DNA of 64,000 nt, taken from Melitaea cinxia (Eukaryota > Arthropoda > Insecta > Lepidoptera > Nymphalidae). Position 1 is the stretch's first letter; each line of letters opens with the position of its first letter. The stretch is from NCBI RefSeq assembly GCF_905220565.1, contig NC_059401.1:17728766-17792765 (forward strand), written 5' to 3'. Under the pieces are notes generated by a model. The model was not told the DNA's origin and searched no databases. It saw nothing but the letters and a program-made list of their open reading frames with translations. This document shows, piece after piece, positions 9,886 to 22,104 of this stretch. The translations under genes were made by a program, and so were the position numbers.

Positions 9886-10345
9886 TAGCTGACTTAAAAC
9901 ATCGTCGCTATACTAAGTCCGCAATCTATGAACACAGTCTAGACACAGCTAGCCATTATATTAGATTCGATAAACCACAGATCCTCGCAAAAGAACAACG
10001 ATTCCAACCAAGGATGATCCGTGAGGCTATTGAAATTAAAAAACATCCAAATTTCAATAGAGAAGATGGCTGGCAATTACCACCTGCTTGGGACCCCATT
10101 ATTAATATAATTAAATCAAAAACCAAGCATAATTCACCACAGATTAAAGACTCAATTAGCACATTCTGCGTAGATAGGACTATATAAGATATTGATGTAT
10201 GTCGGGTAGTTTCGAATAACTTTGTAACGTTGGGACGTCTGACACCTCAGTCCTCCCGTGACCATGGTTGCTGTAAAGTATCCGAAACGTCGGGAATCAA
10301 AAGTTAACAATAAACCGCGATAAAATCCGAAAAAAGTGTTTTATT
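9858..10345 (+). pseudogene. Penelope-like element 3' fragment, GIY-YIG endonuclease C-terminal half
   Basis: From about 9868 the plus strand reads IKTRVKEHIADLKH, then SAIYEHSLDTASHYIRFD, ILAKEQRF, MIREAIEIKKHPNFNREDG and LPPAWDPI, ending with a stop at about 10187. This is the wording I know from the C-terminal half of the GIY-YIG endonuclease of Penelope-like elements. The GIY and YIG strands and the whole RT are missing, so it is a 5'-truncated relic without in-frame stops. The 3' UTR contains ATCCGAAACGTCGGGAATCA (10280-10299) and AATAAACCGCGATAAAATCC, phrases I associate with Penelope ends in arthropods. Confidence 0.75.
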
Positions 10346-10495
10346 AAATAATAATAATCGTTTATTCACACTCACATAGATACATCGATACACAGACAAC
10401 TTAAAGACTAGACAAAAAAAATACAAGATAACTGTTCAACAATGTACATACCACGCAACTAAAGTAAAACACAATAATTTTACAAAAAAAAATTA
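10346..10495 (-). repeat. Second antisense LINE 3' end with (TTA)n tail
   Basis: TAATAATAATCGTTTATTCA, then ACATAGATACATCGATACACAG, repeats the wording found at 9449-9500, and the flanking 3' UTR-like sequence has diverged. Together the two copies bracket the Penelope fragment. Confidence 0.5.
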
Positions 10496-10600
10496 TGCAT
10501 GTATTATAATACATATTAAGCTTCTTCTAGAATCACTCTATTTACTAAAGACAACCGCATCAAAATCCGCTGCCTTGTTTTAAAGATCTAAACATACAGA
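10496..10600 (-). repeat. Repeat family 'CTTTAAAACTACGCAACGG', antisense copy
   Basis: The reverse complement reads TTTAGATCTTTAAAAC, GGATTTTGATGCGGTTGTC and TTTAGTAAATAGAGTGATTC, matching copies at 13355-13525 and 24105-24260. It is truncated relative to them. I recognise it as a common lepidopteran dispersed sequence. Confidence 0.6.
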
Positions 10601-10601
10601 C

Positions 10602-10934
10602 TACTGTGTGGCTACGGTAGTAAAAAATATAGCCACCCCCTCTCTTCCCGTGGGTGTCGTGAAAGGCGACTAAGGGATGGCACGGTTCCGCTACCACCTT
10701 GGAACTTACAAAGCCAACCGATGGCGGGATAACCATCCAACTGCTGGCTTTAGATTACACAGGCCACGGGCAGCAGCGTGTTCGGTGCGACAAAGTCAGC
10801 CCTGCGGTCACCAACCCGCCTGCTCAGCGTGGTGACTATGGGCAATACTCACGAGTTCACGCCATTTTTGGCGTGAACTTGTGGAGGCCTATGTCCAGCA
10901 GTGGACTGTGATCGGCTGAAATGATGAAATGATG
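10602..10934 (+). mobile_element. RTE-tailed SINE, near full length
   Basis: Runs from ACTGTGTGGCTACGGTAG through the head (CACCCCCTCTCTTCCCGTGG), the ACCGATGGCGGGATAACCA segment and the GTGGTGACTATGGGCAA segment, to the tail GAGGCCTATGTCCAGCAGTG, AGGCTGAAATGATG. It is flanked by AAACATACAGAC (10590-10601) and AAACATATAGAC (10935-10946), a 12-bp target-site duplication with one mismatch. Confidence 0.8.
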
Positions 10935-11099
10935 AAACATATAGACAGCGGGATGCGACTTTGTTTTTATACTATGTAATGCGTGCTCAAGCGTAGTAAC
11001 ATCACAATATTCGTCAACGCACACGGTCAATGGCTCAAGGATTTCCGACATGAGTGCAGAGATGTGTTGACGCAACAAATATCTCTTTCCACTCTTATT

Positions 11100-11320
11100 T
11101 AATGTTCGGGGATAACTTTGTCGTTTATGAACCGATTTTGATTTTTTTTTTTTTTTTTTTGTTGGAGAGGATCTGATGCTGTAATCCCAGAGAAATCGAG
11201 GGAAATCCTCGAAAATCGTAATGATGACTAGTGCGTTTGTTAATTTTTTTCATCTACTTACGTTGCATTACGGTGTAATTGAAGTCGGTTTTTTATCGTT
11301 TGCTAGCTAACATAATTATT
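11100..11320 (-). repeat. GTTTGCTAGCAAAC-family repeat
   Basis: Minus-oriented copy. It contains CCCAGAGAAATCGAGGG, a poly-T run and ATTGAAGTCGGTTTTTTATC, and ends GTTTGCTAGCTAACATAATT. Confidence 0.55.
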
Positions 11321-11849
11321 GACATAAAAGAGAGATCAGAAAATTAAGATCAGATCCGTTACATCCACAGGAAATTACCTATCTACCTACAGTGGGCAGC
11401 GAATCTATATCTTCGTATAGTGGAGCTTCTCCTACGTGGCAAGAGATCTATGTATATGATGTGAGTCATATGGAGTCAGTTCATACCCTTATTTTCAGTA
11501 AATTTGCTAAGAATGACGGATTAAATCGTTAATAATTGACTCAAATTACACTATAGAAAAGCGATACTCAATCCATTTATTGAGATGTTTTTTAAAATAA
11601 GTCTCAAAATAGACGACTCTCAAATTTGAATCAAGTAAATACTTACTTCTACACAATGTCTTCTCCACGAAAACAATAACTTTACTCGACAATATCATAT
11701 AATATGACAAGGAAAAAGTAAAAACATACAACTCGAACCACACTGCAGGGCTGTCACAGTCTATGCACAATTATGTCATAAAATTATTTACTGTATAAAT
11801 CATTTTTTAAATCGCTGATTACTTATCACCATCTTGTATTATTTTACAT

Positions 11850-12173
11850 CGCTTCAGCCTGTAATATCCCACTACTGGGCATAGACCTCTTTCCCCATGT
11901 AGGAAAAGGATCAGAGCTTAATCTACCACGCTGCTCCAAGGGTTGGTGGATATATTCCTACTATAAGTAACGATCGCTATCAGGTGTACATGATAACAAC
12001 CGGGACCGACGGCTTAACGTGCTCTCCGAGGCACGGTGAGGAGACTTACAAACACTCAGACCACGGCAAACACCTGTATGGCCAATACAAATGTTTGTCA
12101 TGTGCGGGGATCAAATCCGCAACCGCCAGCGCAACAGGTACAATCCATGGCTGTAACCGTTGCGCAACGTATC
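11850..12173 (-). mobile_element. tRNA-headed SINE with RTE-like tail, complete
   Basis: On the minus strand a tRNA-like head (GCGGATTTGATCCCCGC is the B box) leads into the ACGTTAAGCCGTCGGTCCCG segment, then TGATAGCGATCGTTACTTATAG, and ends GGGATATTACAGGCTGAAGC. ATTTTACAT at 11841-11849 and 12174-12182 is a perfect 9-bp target-site duplication, which defines the borders. Confidence 0.8.
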
Positions 12174-12194
12174 ATTTTACATGTGTATCTTAAT

Positions 12195-12745
12195 TAATAG
12201 ATACATCGATCATAAATAAATACGTTCACAGGCAGCCAAACTGATGAACAGTTATTTTTTTAATTTCTGAATTCTGCCTGAATACTAACTTTGATTCGGC
12301 GGTTGATTACTCTTTAATTTTTTTTTTAATGAGGTAGGTTTTAGCAGAAAATATCTTTCTCAAAGTTTGAAGCAGTCTGACGGATGAAGCACCCTAACCT
12401 GACAGAATACTGCCCTCGAGTTGTTCCTGTGGTGAGTAAGCTTGCCAGGGCTCTGGGAAGGGGAAATTAAGGATAGGTTCACCTTTGCCACCTTTATAGA
12501 GAAAAAAAGCTGTACCCGCCAAGCTAACTCTTTGGATAGAGCTTCTAACTACAGGCACAACGTGGACATTCCTGATTTTCACCGTGTCCATATTAGTCAT
12601 AGTCATCGTTTAGAAAAAAATAAATTATTTTTATAAAAACCTCTTTATTTGGAATCAGTTTTAACTTCGTACTTGGAAATTCACTATCTCTTTCATAACT
12701 TTAATATCTTAAAAACAAATACCTATGCTGACGCTAGACCATTTC
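12195..12745. other. Mostly unassigned
   Basis: No gene recognised. Bases around 12425-12460 (TGTGGTGAGTAAGCTTGCCAG and the following AGGGCTCTGGG) weakly resemble the middle of the GAGGTAGGGCACAGCAGG SINE-like family. Confidence 0.35.
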
Positions 12746-12815
12746 CTTTGCCCTAACGTTGCCTGGAAGAGATCGCTTTTTAGCGATAAAGCCCCCCTTT
12801 GTACCTAATGAATAT
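12745..12815 (+). repeat. Short hairpin-bearing repeat (ATCGCTTTTTAGCGAT)
   Basis: GAGATCGCTTTTTAGCGATA contains a perfect short hairpin. The same phrase with changes recurs at 25725-25790 and 50840-50890, each time followed by a GCC..CCTTTGTAC-like motif. It is probably the 3' end of a LINE that I cannot name. Confidence 0.45.
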
Positions 12816-13354
12816 ATTATCAATATTTTTCCTTCTTTGCTATGTATCATTTCTGTTTTTGGTATACAATAGTGTATTATTATTATCAAACAAAAATCCA
12901 CTTCATAAATTTTACCACGAATAACAGATTTTTTAATTAAAGATTAGTAAGTAGTTAGTAATATTTAGGATGAATGAATGTACATTACTATTACTATTTA
13001 CTGTTCTTACCAGCCCTGGTCGGTAACGGCTCGAGGCTGACGGGGACAGGTGACCTCGATCCAATATCCGCTGACCCTCTGACACCTTGCGGTATACTTT
13101 ATTTTCCTCTGCGAACCCCGAAGCTACATCAATTTATTATTCTAAAAGTAAATGCGAAGCTTTTACCTTTCCTGGCTTTGACCGAATATAAATTTATTAA
13201 TAAGTTATTTGAAGTTATGTATTTAACACATATATCTATTTTCATTACAAAGATAAAAGGCTATCGAGCCTTCATATTTTAAACTTTGACACTTCTTATG
13301 TAACTCAGTATTCATTTTATATACACCTGGTAACATACGCTGGCTTATAATTTA
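12816..13354. other. No recognisable feature
   Basis: A moderately GC-rich patch (13010-13110) contains an open frame in 12974-13282, but its peptide has no recognised domain. Confidence 0.4.
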
Positions 13355-13525
13355 ATTCTGTCTGTATGCTTAGATCTTTAAAACTACGCAACGGATTTTG
13401 ATATGGTTCTCTTTAGTAAATAGAGTGATTCCAGAGGAAAGTTTGTATGTATAATACATGCATAATATAGTAGAGGAACACTGATAGTTTTCGCAACCGT
13501 GCAAAGCCGGGGCGGTCGCAAGTTA
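13355..13525 (+). repeat. Repeat family 'CTTTAAAACTACGCAACGG', sense copy
   Basis: TCTGTATGCTTAGATCTTTA is followed by CGGATTTTGATATGG, TAAATAGAGTGATTCCAGAG and AGGAACACTGATAG. The copy at 24105-24260 has the same order. Confidence 0.65.
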
Positions 13526-13604
13526 ACTTAATAAAAATAATTATATTATCCCGTGATAGATGGCCTTGTAGACAGATTTTTATTTACTTATTTATTTAAT
13601 GTCG

Positions 13605-13725
13605 CATATTTCAACACGCGGTCTCCACTCCAGTACACATCTGCTTCGACGGTCATCAGTCTTGCAACCCAAATGACTAGCCCACTGCCACTTCAACTTG
13701 CTAATTTTGTGAGCTATATATATGG
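13605..13725 (-). mobile_element. RTE fragment, antisense
   Basis: The reverse complement matches the C-terminal coding part of the RTE element at 14838-14945: AAATTAGCAAGTTGAAGTGG, CAGTGGGCTAGTCATTTGGG and CTGGAGTGGAGACCGCGTG. It is more diverged than the main copy and lies 60 bp before the (TA)n tract, so the two form a widely spaced inverted pair. Confidence 0.7.
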
Positions 13726-13775
13726 CATACGTAACCCGTATACTTATAAAAGTCGAGTTAGAAATATAATAGTAT

Positions 13776-15086
<1,311 letters not shown>

Positions 15087-15141
<55 letters not shown>
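15087..15141 (+). repeat. (TA)n microsatellite, right of RTE element
   Basis: About 27 TA units start directly at the end of the RTE tail (GAAGTGATATAT). Confidence 0.95.
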
Positions 15142-15143
<2 letters not shown>

Positions 15144-15144
15144 T

Positions 15145-16520
15145 AGTATGTTGCCTGTTTATTGAAGAAAGAACATTGATATTAAATGATTTTTTTAAAA
15201 AATTATTAGCTTATATTTTTTAATGTTATTATTATCTTACAGTTTGAATATTAAAGCTATTTAAATCGTGTAAATATCAGAGAAATGCTGCTTGTGGAAA
15301 GAGTGGCAAGAAAAATGGCTCTCATCCATTCACGTTCACGGCTCGAATCAGAAGCCATTCGTATACTAACGGAATGTGATTTCTTTTATTTATAGTGGAG
15401 CTTCCAATATCTAATTTCTTTGTAAATCGTTCATAGATAAAAATATATATTTAATTCAATATATTTAATTTGTTTTCAAGGCGTTGGTGTAATATACTAT
15501 AGTACTAATAAATTATATAATACTAGGTGTACCCTGCAGTTTCACTCGTGTTAAGTCTTCCTGGGTATAGACTATAAGCATAAAAAAAGACCTTTAAATT
15601 CAGAGTAGTTCCTAATATTAGCGAGTTCAAACAAAATGTTTAGTTTCATAATAGTTATTTATTTATAAGCGATTATTTATTTACGAACACACCCAACAAA
15701 CTTAGTTTTACAATTTTTTTCGCAAATTTTTGTCTTACCTTGTCCTACGAATAATAAAATACACAAACGTTGCACGTTAAACATTGTGATTGCGACAATT
15801 CTCCGATTTATGCGATACCAGGTTCGCAGTCGGTAGGCATTTGTAGCGCGTAAACACATCATGAGCCAGACGTAACTAGGACTCAGCTTCTCTACCTCGA
15901 GTGTCTCATGTGGATTGCTTTAATATTGTTCATCTAAGAAGAAATACAGGCTTTTTACTATGTCTTATAGATTTAGGTCGATGTGCCCATACCTTAAAAT
16001 AACATAATGCTTCGGTCCTTAATAACTTTATGTTTAAAGGATAATTAGAATAATTAATACACCATTTTTTAAGTAATAAAAGTTATTATTTTTAAATATC
16101 TATAGCGTAAAAATAAATTGGTAGTCCCATTTTTGTCTCAATCAAGTTTAACGCCGACAATTTGAAATTCATATACAACTATAGACAGTTTATTTATTAA
16201 TACTTTATTGTACAATACATTAAAGAATTATACAAAAGGCGGACTTAATGCTAAAAGTATTCTCTACCAGCCAACCTCAGGACGTACAAGAGCAGAGGTT
16301 TGTAGGTGTGCAAAATCGAGAATTAGTAAAATTCAGATGAAGAAGAAAAAAGGGAGAAAATATAACAATTCATATACACAAGCTGTAAAATACTCTAAAT
16401 CCAACTTTAGATAATGTTAGGTACAGAATAGCCATTAATTTTGTCACTATACTATGTCGTAGTCACTATTACTTCATAACGTCTTCTATTCGTAGGACAA
16501 TTCTTAACTAAGTGGGTAAC
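15145..16520. other. No recognisable gene
   Basis: AT-rich. Bases 15524-15570 (ACTAGGTGTACCCTGCAGTT) resemble the opening of the CTAGCTG-type repeats. Nothing else is assigned. Confidence 0.4.
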
Positions 16521-16523
16521 AGT

Positions 16524-16655
16524 AAAGTCACATAGATTCCGTTGAAACTAAATTATTTGTGAAAAATATTTAAAATTCTCATACATGACAAAGTCACATA
16601 GATTCCGTTGAAACTAAATTATTACGAAAAAAAATTTAATTTTCTCATACATTAT
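16524..16655 (+). repeat. 66-bp tandem duplication
   Basis: Two units, 16524-16589 and 16590-16655, both begin AAAGTCACATAGATTCCGTT and end TCTCATACAT plus a few bases. They differ mainly in a central A/T run. Confidence 0.85.
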
Positions 16656-18280
16656 ATGAAAATGTCTTCTTGGTTAAAGCATGTTATAAGTTACAATGTA
16701 ACATAGTAATCTAGGAGCCTATGTATATACTAATTAAGATTAGTTTTCAAGCCGACTCACACACTTGAAGTTAAATACGAAGATGAGCGGTGAGCTCTGG
16801 AACTGCGCTAAGTTTGTTCTGAGAATGACTGCTTAATTTTACACAGCATATAATTCAAACTAAAGAAAATCTAAGAAGAAAGTTGAACGGCTTTGAATAA
16901 TCATTTTTATCTTCGTCGTTATTTTTGACTTCGTCCGCGTGGAATTTAACATAAAAATTATTGTTTAGTTCGCAGTTATAAAAAAAAAATCTAAAATAAA
17001 AGTAGCCTATGTTACTTCTTACGACGTAGCTGACATCAGCTATCTGCCAGTGAAAGTCCCGTCAAAATCGGTCTAGCCGTTTTAAAGATGAGCCGGTACA
17101 AACAGAGAGATAGACAGACAGACAAAAATTATAAAATAATATTATTTTGATATATGTACCGTGTATACATACATACGAATTTAGTTAAAAGCGGTTATTT
17201 TAATATTATAAACGGACACTCCAATTTTATTTGTATGTAAAGATATAGATTGATTCATTTCAAATACTTGTCAATAATTTACTAACACTTGGATCGAAGA
17301 AAAGTGCTAATATTCCTAAAATATTTAAAACTGGCGGCAACGGGTTCATTTCTCGCTGAGAGAATCGCAATCACAACTAGCAGAAAAGTTCTGTTAGAAT
17401 TCTAAAGGCATGTTTGCACAGACGATTTCTCAGTAATTACAAAATCTATAAGTATTTTAATTTAATTTTCTTTTAATAATATTGTAACTATAGATTTAAA
17501 CGTTTGATAATTATGCGTAGTAATTAAGTTTTATCTTTATACAAAACCTGTTCCTTTAAAACTGTTAACACTTGAATTATCGCTGTTACTATATGATTAC
17601 TTTTGGGCAGCTGATGCAGGATCCCGTCTTACCGGATCGTTGAGTTTAAACTACTTATTACAGTATAATGATAACTTTTCAGATTTATTAATGAACTAAA
17701 CTTAACTAATCAACCTACAAAAATGCATGATAACGTAACAAATGGTACTTAGCTGTTTAGCCACCTTAAGCTTCGAATAACACTTGATAGACCTATATCA
17801 CAAATTAGTCAACAATTGCACGAGGACGAAGATCCAGACCACAGACAAATTAGGTCTAAAACAATTTGTTTTGCATGTATGCTCTAAAAAGTAATCAAAC
17901 CTACATGAATGCCATTTTTGTAACCATTACACCAGATCGTTTGTATTCAAAAGCATGTCATGAATTTATATTTGCTTCGATTATACCAACAACAAGCTCA
18001 GTTCGTTGCTACAACTACACTAATTACTGAAACCTAAACTATCCGCATCCAAACAACGCTGATAGCTGAGCGTACGTGCTTAAGACTCAATTATTGTTCT
18101 GTTGGTCGAAGTTTAGAACAGGATTTTGATTTGCATTTATTGTAAAATTTAAACGGGATTTCTCTGTATTTCTGTTTACTTATCATCGTCATAGCCATAC
18201 AGGAAGTCTAGGCATCTCCCACGGACTTTCGATGTTTGAGTTCTTGGATCTAAAAAAAGTTTTTTTCAGATTATCAGTCA
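16656..18280. other. Mostly unassigned; decayed repeat at 16905-17150
   Basis: Bases 16905-17150 carry CTTCGTCCGCGTGGAATTT, then AAAATCGGTCTAGCCGTTTT and GACAGACAGACA. That wording is typical of the tail of insect repeats of the CTAGCTG type. The remainder shows no gene. Confidence 0.4.
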
Positions 18281-18385
18281 GTCAGCTCAACCTATTACAG
18301 TCAACTGGTGGACATAGGCCTCCCCTAGTTCGCGTCAAGCATCCCGGTTTTCCGCATTCCTCATCCAGCCTACACCGGCTTTAGA
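18281..18385 (-). mobile_element. RTE 3' end fragment, antisense
   Basis: The reverse complement reads AGCCGGTGTAGGCTGGATGA, GGAATGCGGAAAACCGGGATG, GGGGAGGCCTATGTCCACC and AATAGGTTGAGCTGACTGAC. It aligns with the last 100 bp of the RTE element at 14985-15090. Confidence 0.75.
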
Positions 18386-18633
18386 TTATCTGTCTACTAA
18401 ATTAGTCTGCTCACTTTTATAAAAGGAGGAGGGAAATTACAACCTGTGTTGAAACAAAAAGTATGAAGAACAATTTTGAATATGGTAGTTCGTTTACGCT
18501 CGTCATAACTCAAGACAAGTACCCGGTTTCACTCAACCAATGATATCACCAATGTTCATCTTAATAAAATCCGACATATATATTTCGCAAAATTCAAACA
18601 ACAATTTATCATTGAATAGTAATGTTGTAAAAG

Positions 18634-18956
18634 TACGGCAGTACAGAATATAGCCACCCTCTCTCTTCCCGTGGGTGTCGTAAGAGGTGACTAAGGGATA
18701 ACATGGTTCCACTAGCACTTTGGAACTTAAAAAGCCGACCGATGGCGGGATAACCATCCAACTGCTGGCTTGGAAATACACAGGCCGAAGACGGGTAGCA
18801 GCTTCTTCGGTGCGACAAAGCCAGCCTTGCGGTCACCAATCCGCCTTCCCAGCGTAGTGACTATGGGCAAAACACATGAGTTCGCGCCATTTTTGGTGCA
18901 AAGCTGTGGAAGCCTATGTCCAGCATTGGAGTGCGAAAGGCTGAAGTGACTGAATG
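18634..18956 (+). mobile_element. RTE-tailed SINE
   Basis: The copy lacks only the first bases of the head (starts ACGGCAGTACAGAATATAGC). It includes CTCTCTTCCCGTGGGTGTCG, CCGACCGATGGCGGGATAAC and CTTCTTCGGTGCGACAAAGC, and the tail AAGCCTATGTCCAGCATTGG, GAAAGGCTGAAGTGACTGAA. Confidence 0.8.
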
Positions 18957-18959
18957 TAG

Positions 18960-19750
18960 TAAAAAGCAAAAAACAGACAAACAATATTCCTATTGATTTA
19001 GCTGATATCTAACGCTAAACTGCCTTGGATTGCAAGTTTTGTACTTTTAAGAATTTCTAGTTTTCCATGACCAAATTTTGTTTTACTGACGACACTCGGA
19101 AGAAATGGGCAGCAAACACACGTTTAACTTGATCACAATAGTAGCTGTTGATTTTTGATCTTATAAATCAACTCTACATATTAAAAAGAAGACCAACACA
19201 CTGGAAAGTGCAAATATGAGTTGACTAACTTGAATTACTATAAACTTCTCCAAACTTATGTACCCTAAGTCTGAAGCTAGAAGGCAGTTTTGTTTGATCG
19301 GATGTTTTAATTAGGCTGTGCGATTCGGGCACGTTTTAGAGTAGGCGCTTCTCTGATTGAAATAGCTATTTAGACCAATCCAGTTAGTAGTACTGGTGAA
19401 GTGTAGTTCATGAAACATCATCATGATATTCCTATTATAATAACTTTTTTACCAAGTACAAGACGTGTCTTGTTAATCTTTGTTATGATACTATTTAAAT
19501 CGTAGAATTCATTTTAAGTTCTACTTCTAGTTTTAGATAAAAGATTTATGAATTAATGTTTAAACGGAAAATGTCGTAACAAAACCAACATTGCATCCTG
19601 AGATTATCACGATGCAATAAACAAGTATCCATATATGTCCACCAATTATATGTAATTATGTTATTTGCAATTAAAATTACTTTAAATTATATATAATAGA
19701 TTTTTTTTTATTTGTTGACGACACGTTATTGTAACGGTCATAGGGCAGAA
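18960..19750. other. No recognisable feature
   Basis: AT-rich, with no conserved frame or repeat that I recognise. Confidence 0.4.
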
Positions 19751-19754
19751 TTGA

Positions 19755-19910
19755 TTGATTGGTGGTTGCGGGTTCATAAAAAAATTTGCATTGAAAATAT
19801 GTTTGCCGTGCCCAGAGTGTTTTTTGTTTGTGTATCGTGTGTTTCTGGACCCCCGGCATAGGAGCGTGTCCTAGTGGGGGCGGTTGAGTGTGAGGCGTTT
19901 ATTAAAATAT
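19755..19910 (+). repeat. tRNA-headed SINE fragment (second tRNA-SINE family)
   Basis: GGTGGTTGCGGGTTCATAA (B-box-like) is followed by AATTTGCATTG, TGTTTGCCGTGCCCAGAG, TGTATCGTGTGTTTCTGGAC and GTTGAGTGTGAGGCGTTTAT. Related pieces are at 57635-57808 (sense) and 45055-45150 (antisense). Confidence 0.55.
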
Positions 19911-20059
19911 TTATTAAAATTAATTAATAATATCACTGGCCTTAATCCGTCTATTGCAGACGATTTAGACAGTGTCAGACAGACACTGTGTCGCCTAGGA
20001 CACTCTTCAGGAAAACGCAGAGTTGCCCAAGCTCTGCGCCACCCTCTCGACCTCACTGG

Positions 20060-20292
20060 CTAGGCCCAGAGGAACGACGAGTCCGATACGTGTGGAGCCA
20101 GTTTGGCTACAGGAGTCTTTCGCATTTTAGAGCTATGCCACGAATGCTTGACGGAGCCCCATTCCGGGTTTTAAATGAAGTTTTCCTTCTCCAGAACCCT
20201 GATGATTTTGAGGCAGGTTGATCCCTCGGTCGCCTTTTACGACCCCCGCGAGAAGAAAGGGGGTGGTGCTATTGTACTCGGCCATACGGCAA
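20060..20292 (-). repeat. SINE-like repeat sharing a head module with the RTE-tailed SINE
   Basis: The reverse complement reads AGCACCACCCCCTTTCTTCT, CGCGGGGGTCGTAAAAGGCG and ACCGAGGGATCAACCTGCC, then TCAGGGTTCTGGAGAAGGAA. The first 55 bases are clearly related to the head of the RTE-tailed SINE (CACCCCCTCTCTTCCCGTGG, GTGTCGTAAGAGGCGACTAA), while the rest is different. Confidence 0.6.
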
Positions 20293-21240
20293 TTGATAAT
20301 AACGAATCAAAATCTATTAAAATGATGAAAACATGGATAGTATAGTATTTAATTCAAAACAAAATTACCTACAGCCGAAATAATTCTAGAGGACTTGCTT
20401 TGTTATGCTAATTGAGAAATAACTACTTCAATACACGATGGTCCACATAAGGTATAATAATATACTGCTTGTCTATACCAAAATAATTTTAATATGATTG
20501 TTAATAAATAATAAGCCCAAGTGTTTATATTTTATACGTAAACTCTAAAATAAGTAAATTACGCTTTTGTTATAACCATAAAAATAAGTCATCCATTGTT
20601 TTAATTTCTTAAATCTTGTCAGATAAATATTTAATAATTTATTTATTATTTTATTAACTTAATATTGATATTAAATAGTTAAAAATTTACAACAAAATAT
20701 GAGATACATAGAAAATTGTGATAATGAAATTTATTCCCAGCAAATGTTTTATATCATTAGTGGGGTCGTTGAACACGCTTCGATGGACGTCGCACCCGGG
20801 GACGGCATTATGCAAATAAGACATAGATTAAAGCGATTTTGATTAAATGCACATCAAAATATAATTTACGACGGAATATTATAATACAAAGTTGAACTTT
20901 ATGACGTAATGAATCTAATTGCAACGTAACGTTACGGTCTCTCTTGTTTATAGGAAACAATTGATCTAATAGTATTCTCGTATCACTCTCATTTTTATTT
21001 ATTTATTCATTTACTTATAAGGGATGGTACACAGCACAGAAAAATTATAAAACAAACAAGAATGAAATATAATCAAAAAGGCCAATTACGACCATCCGTC
21101 CGTTTAAAATTTAAATTAACAAACGTGAAAAAATAAAATAAAAGGAAAAACCCAAAAAAAACTTAATTTCATATTAAAACTATAAATACCTATAAATATT
21201 TTAACACAAATTGTATTTGAATATAATATATTTATAAATA
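20293..21240. other. AT-rich, no recognisable gene
   Basis: Long A/T-dominated stretch with no supported feature. Confidence 0.4.
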
Positions 21241-21246
21241 TTTATA

Positions 21247-21292
21247 TCATCATCATCATCACCATCATTATCATCATCATCATCATCATCAT
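21247..21292 (+). repeat. (CAT)n microsatellite
   Basis: TCATCATCATCACCATCATT continues into further ATC units. The complementary TGATGA resembles the simple tail of RTE-tailed SINEs, but no SINE tail follows. Confidence 0.85.
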
Positions 21293-21619
21293 TCATATAA
21301 GTTACATTAATTGATTATTGTAATAAACATAAAATCAAAATATATATAAAATTAAACAAACGAAAATAAAATTGAAAAAAATAATAAAAAACAATAAGAG
21401 GATAATTGTATGCAAGTTCATATAGACAATCAAAATAAAAAATACTAATTCAAATACAAACTCACACATTTATATTTTAAGACACACATCGCGCATTCAT
21501 TTCACGGTACCTCAGCATCATTCAAATATGGAATTAATGCTTTCACTGAACCGATACAATTTGCAGCCTCATCTCAGCACGACGCACATATAATGTATAA
21601 CCTCTATATACCTCGTATA

Positions 21620-21790
21620 CCAACAACTTTTTGGAGTAAAACTTCTTTACGCAGGCTTGACTTGGGGAGTAAGCTGGCGAATACGTAACAAGAGCTTTAC
21701 GAAAAGTGTGATCGGGTGAGGCGAACGGAAGTTGAGAGGGAAATATAATTTAGTGAAGATAGAAAGAGAGAGTGTTACGTTTCGTAAATT
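21620..21790 (+). repeat. Dispersed repeat pair member A
   Basis: GGAGTAAGCTGGCGAATACG, GAACGGAAGTTGAGAGGGAA and GTGAAGATAGAAAGAGAGAG match the reverse complement of 29700-29880 in the same order. Confidence 0.65.
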
Positions 21791-22104
21791 TTAGGTCAGT
21801 CATGTGGTCTAAAGCACACTTGTTTTTTTTACTAGGGCGTCTAAGCGTGATGACAGTATACTGTAAATATTTGTTAGCATACTTGAAATAAGCCTCCTAT
21901 TAAGATGGATGGGAGCGAAGATTCCAGTTACACATTTCAACTTACCTCAAAAGTAAATTACATTTGCTCGTTCAGTGAGATTAAAATCGGTGGCTCAGAA
22001 TTAACACACGGATGACCTACCAATTATGTGGATTTGGGTGGTAACAAAATGTAAGCAGTATCCATACAAAATTCTCAAATAATATTTGATGTATAAGGAA
22101 TCAA

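Noticed and set aside
12394..12636. Overlapping ORFs on both strands
   Set aside because: No domain on either strand; the region weakly resembles a SINE-like repeat.
18533..18984. Overlapping minus-strand ORFs, with similar ones at 40819-41025, 45550-45822 and 51953-52195
   Set aside because: All are antisense readings of RTE-tailed SINE copies. The recurring peptide is a by-product of the repeat.
21247..21292. Possible CRISPR-like or short regular repeats
   Set aside because: Simple trinucleotide microsatellite without spacers; CRISPR arrays are not expected in an insect genome.
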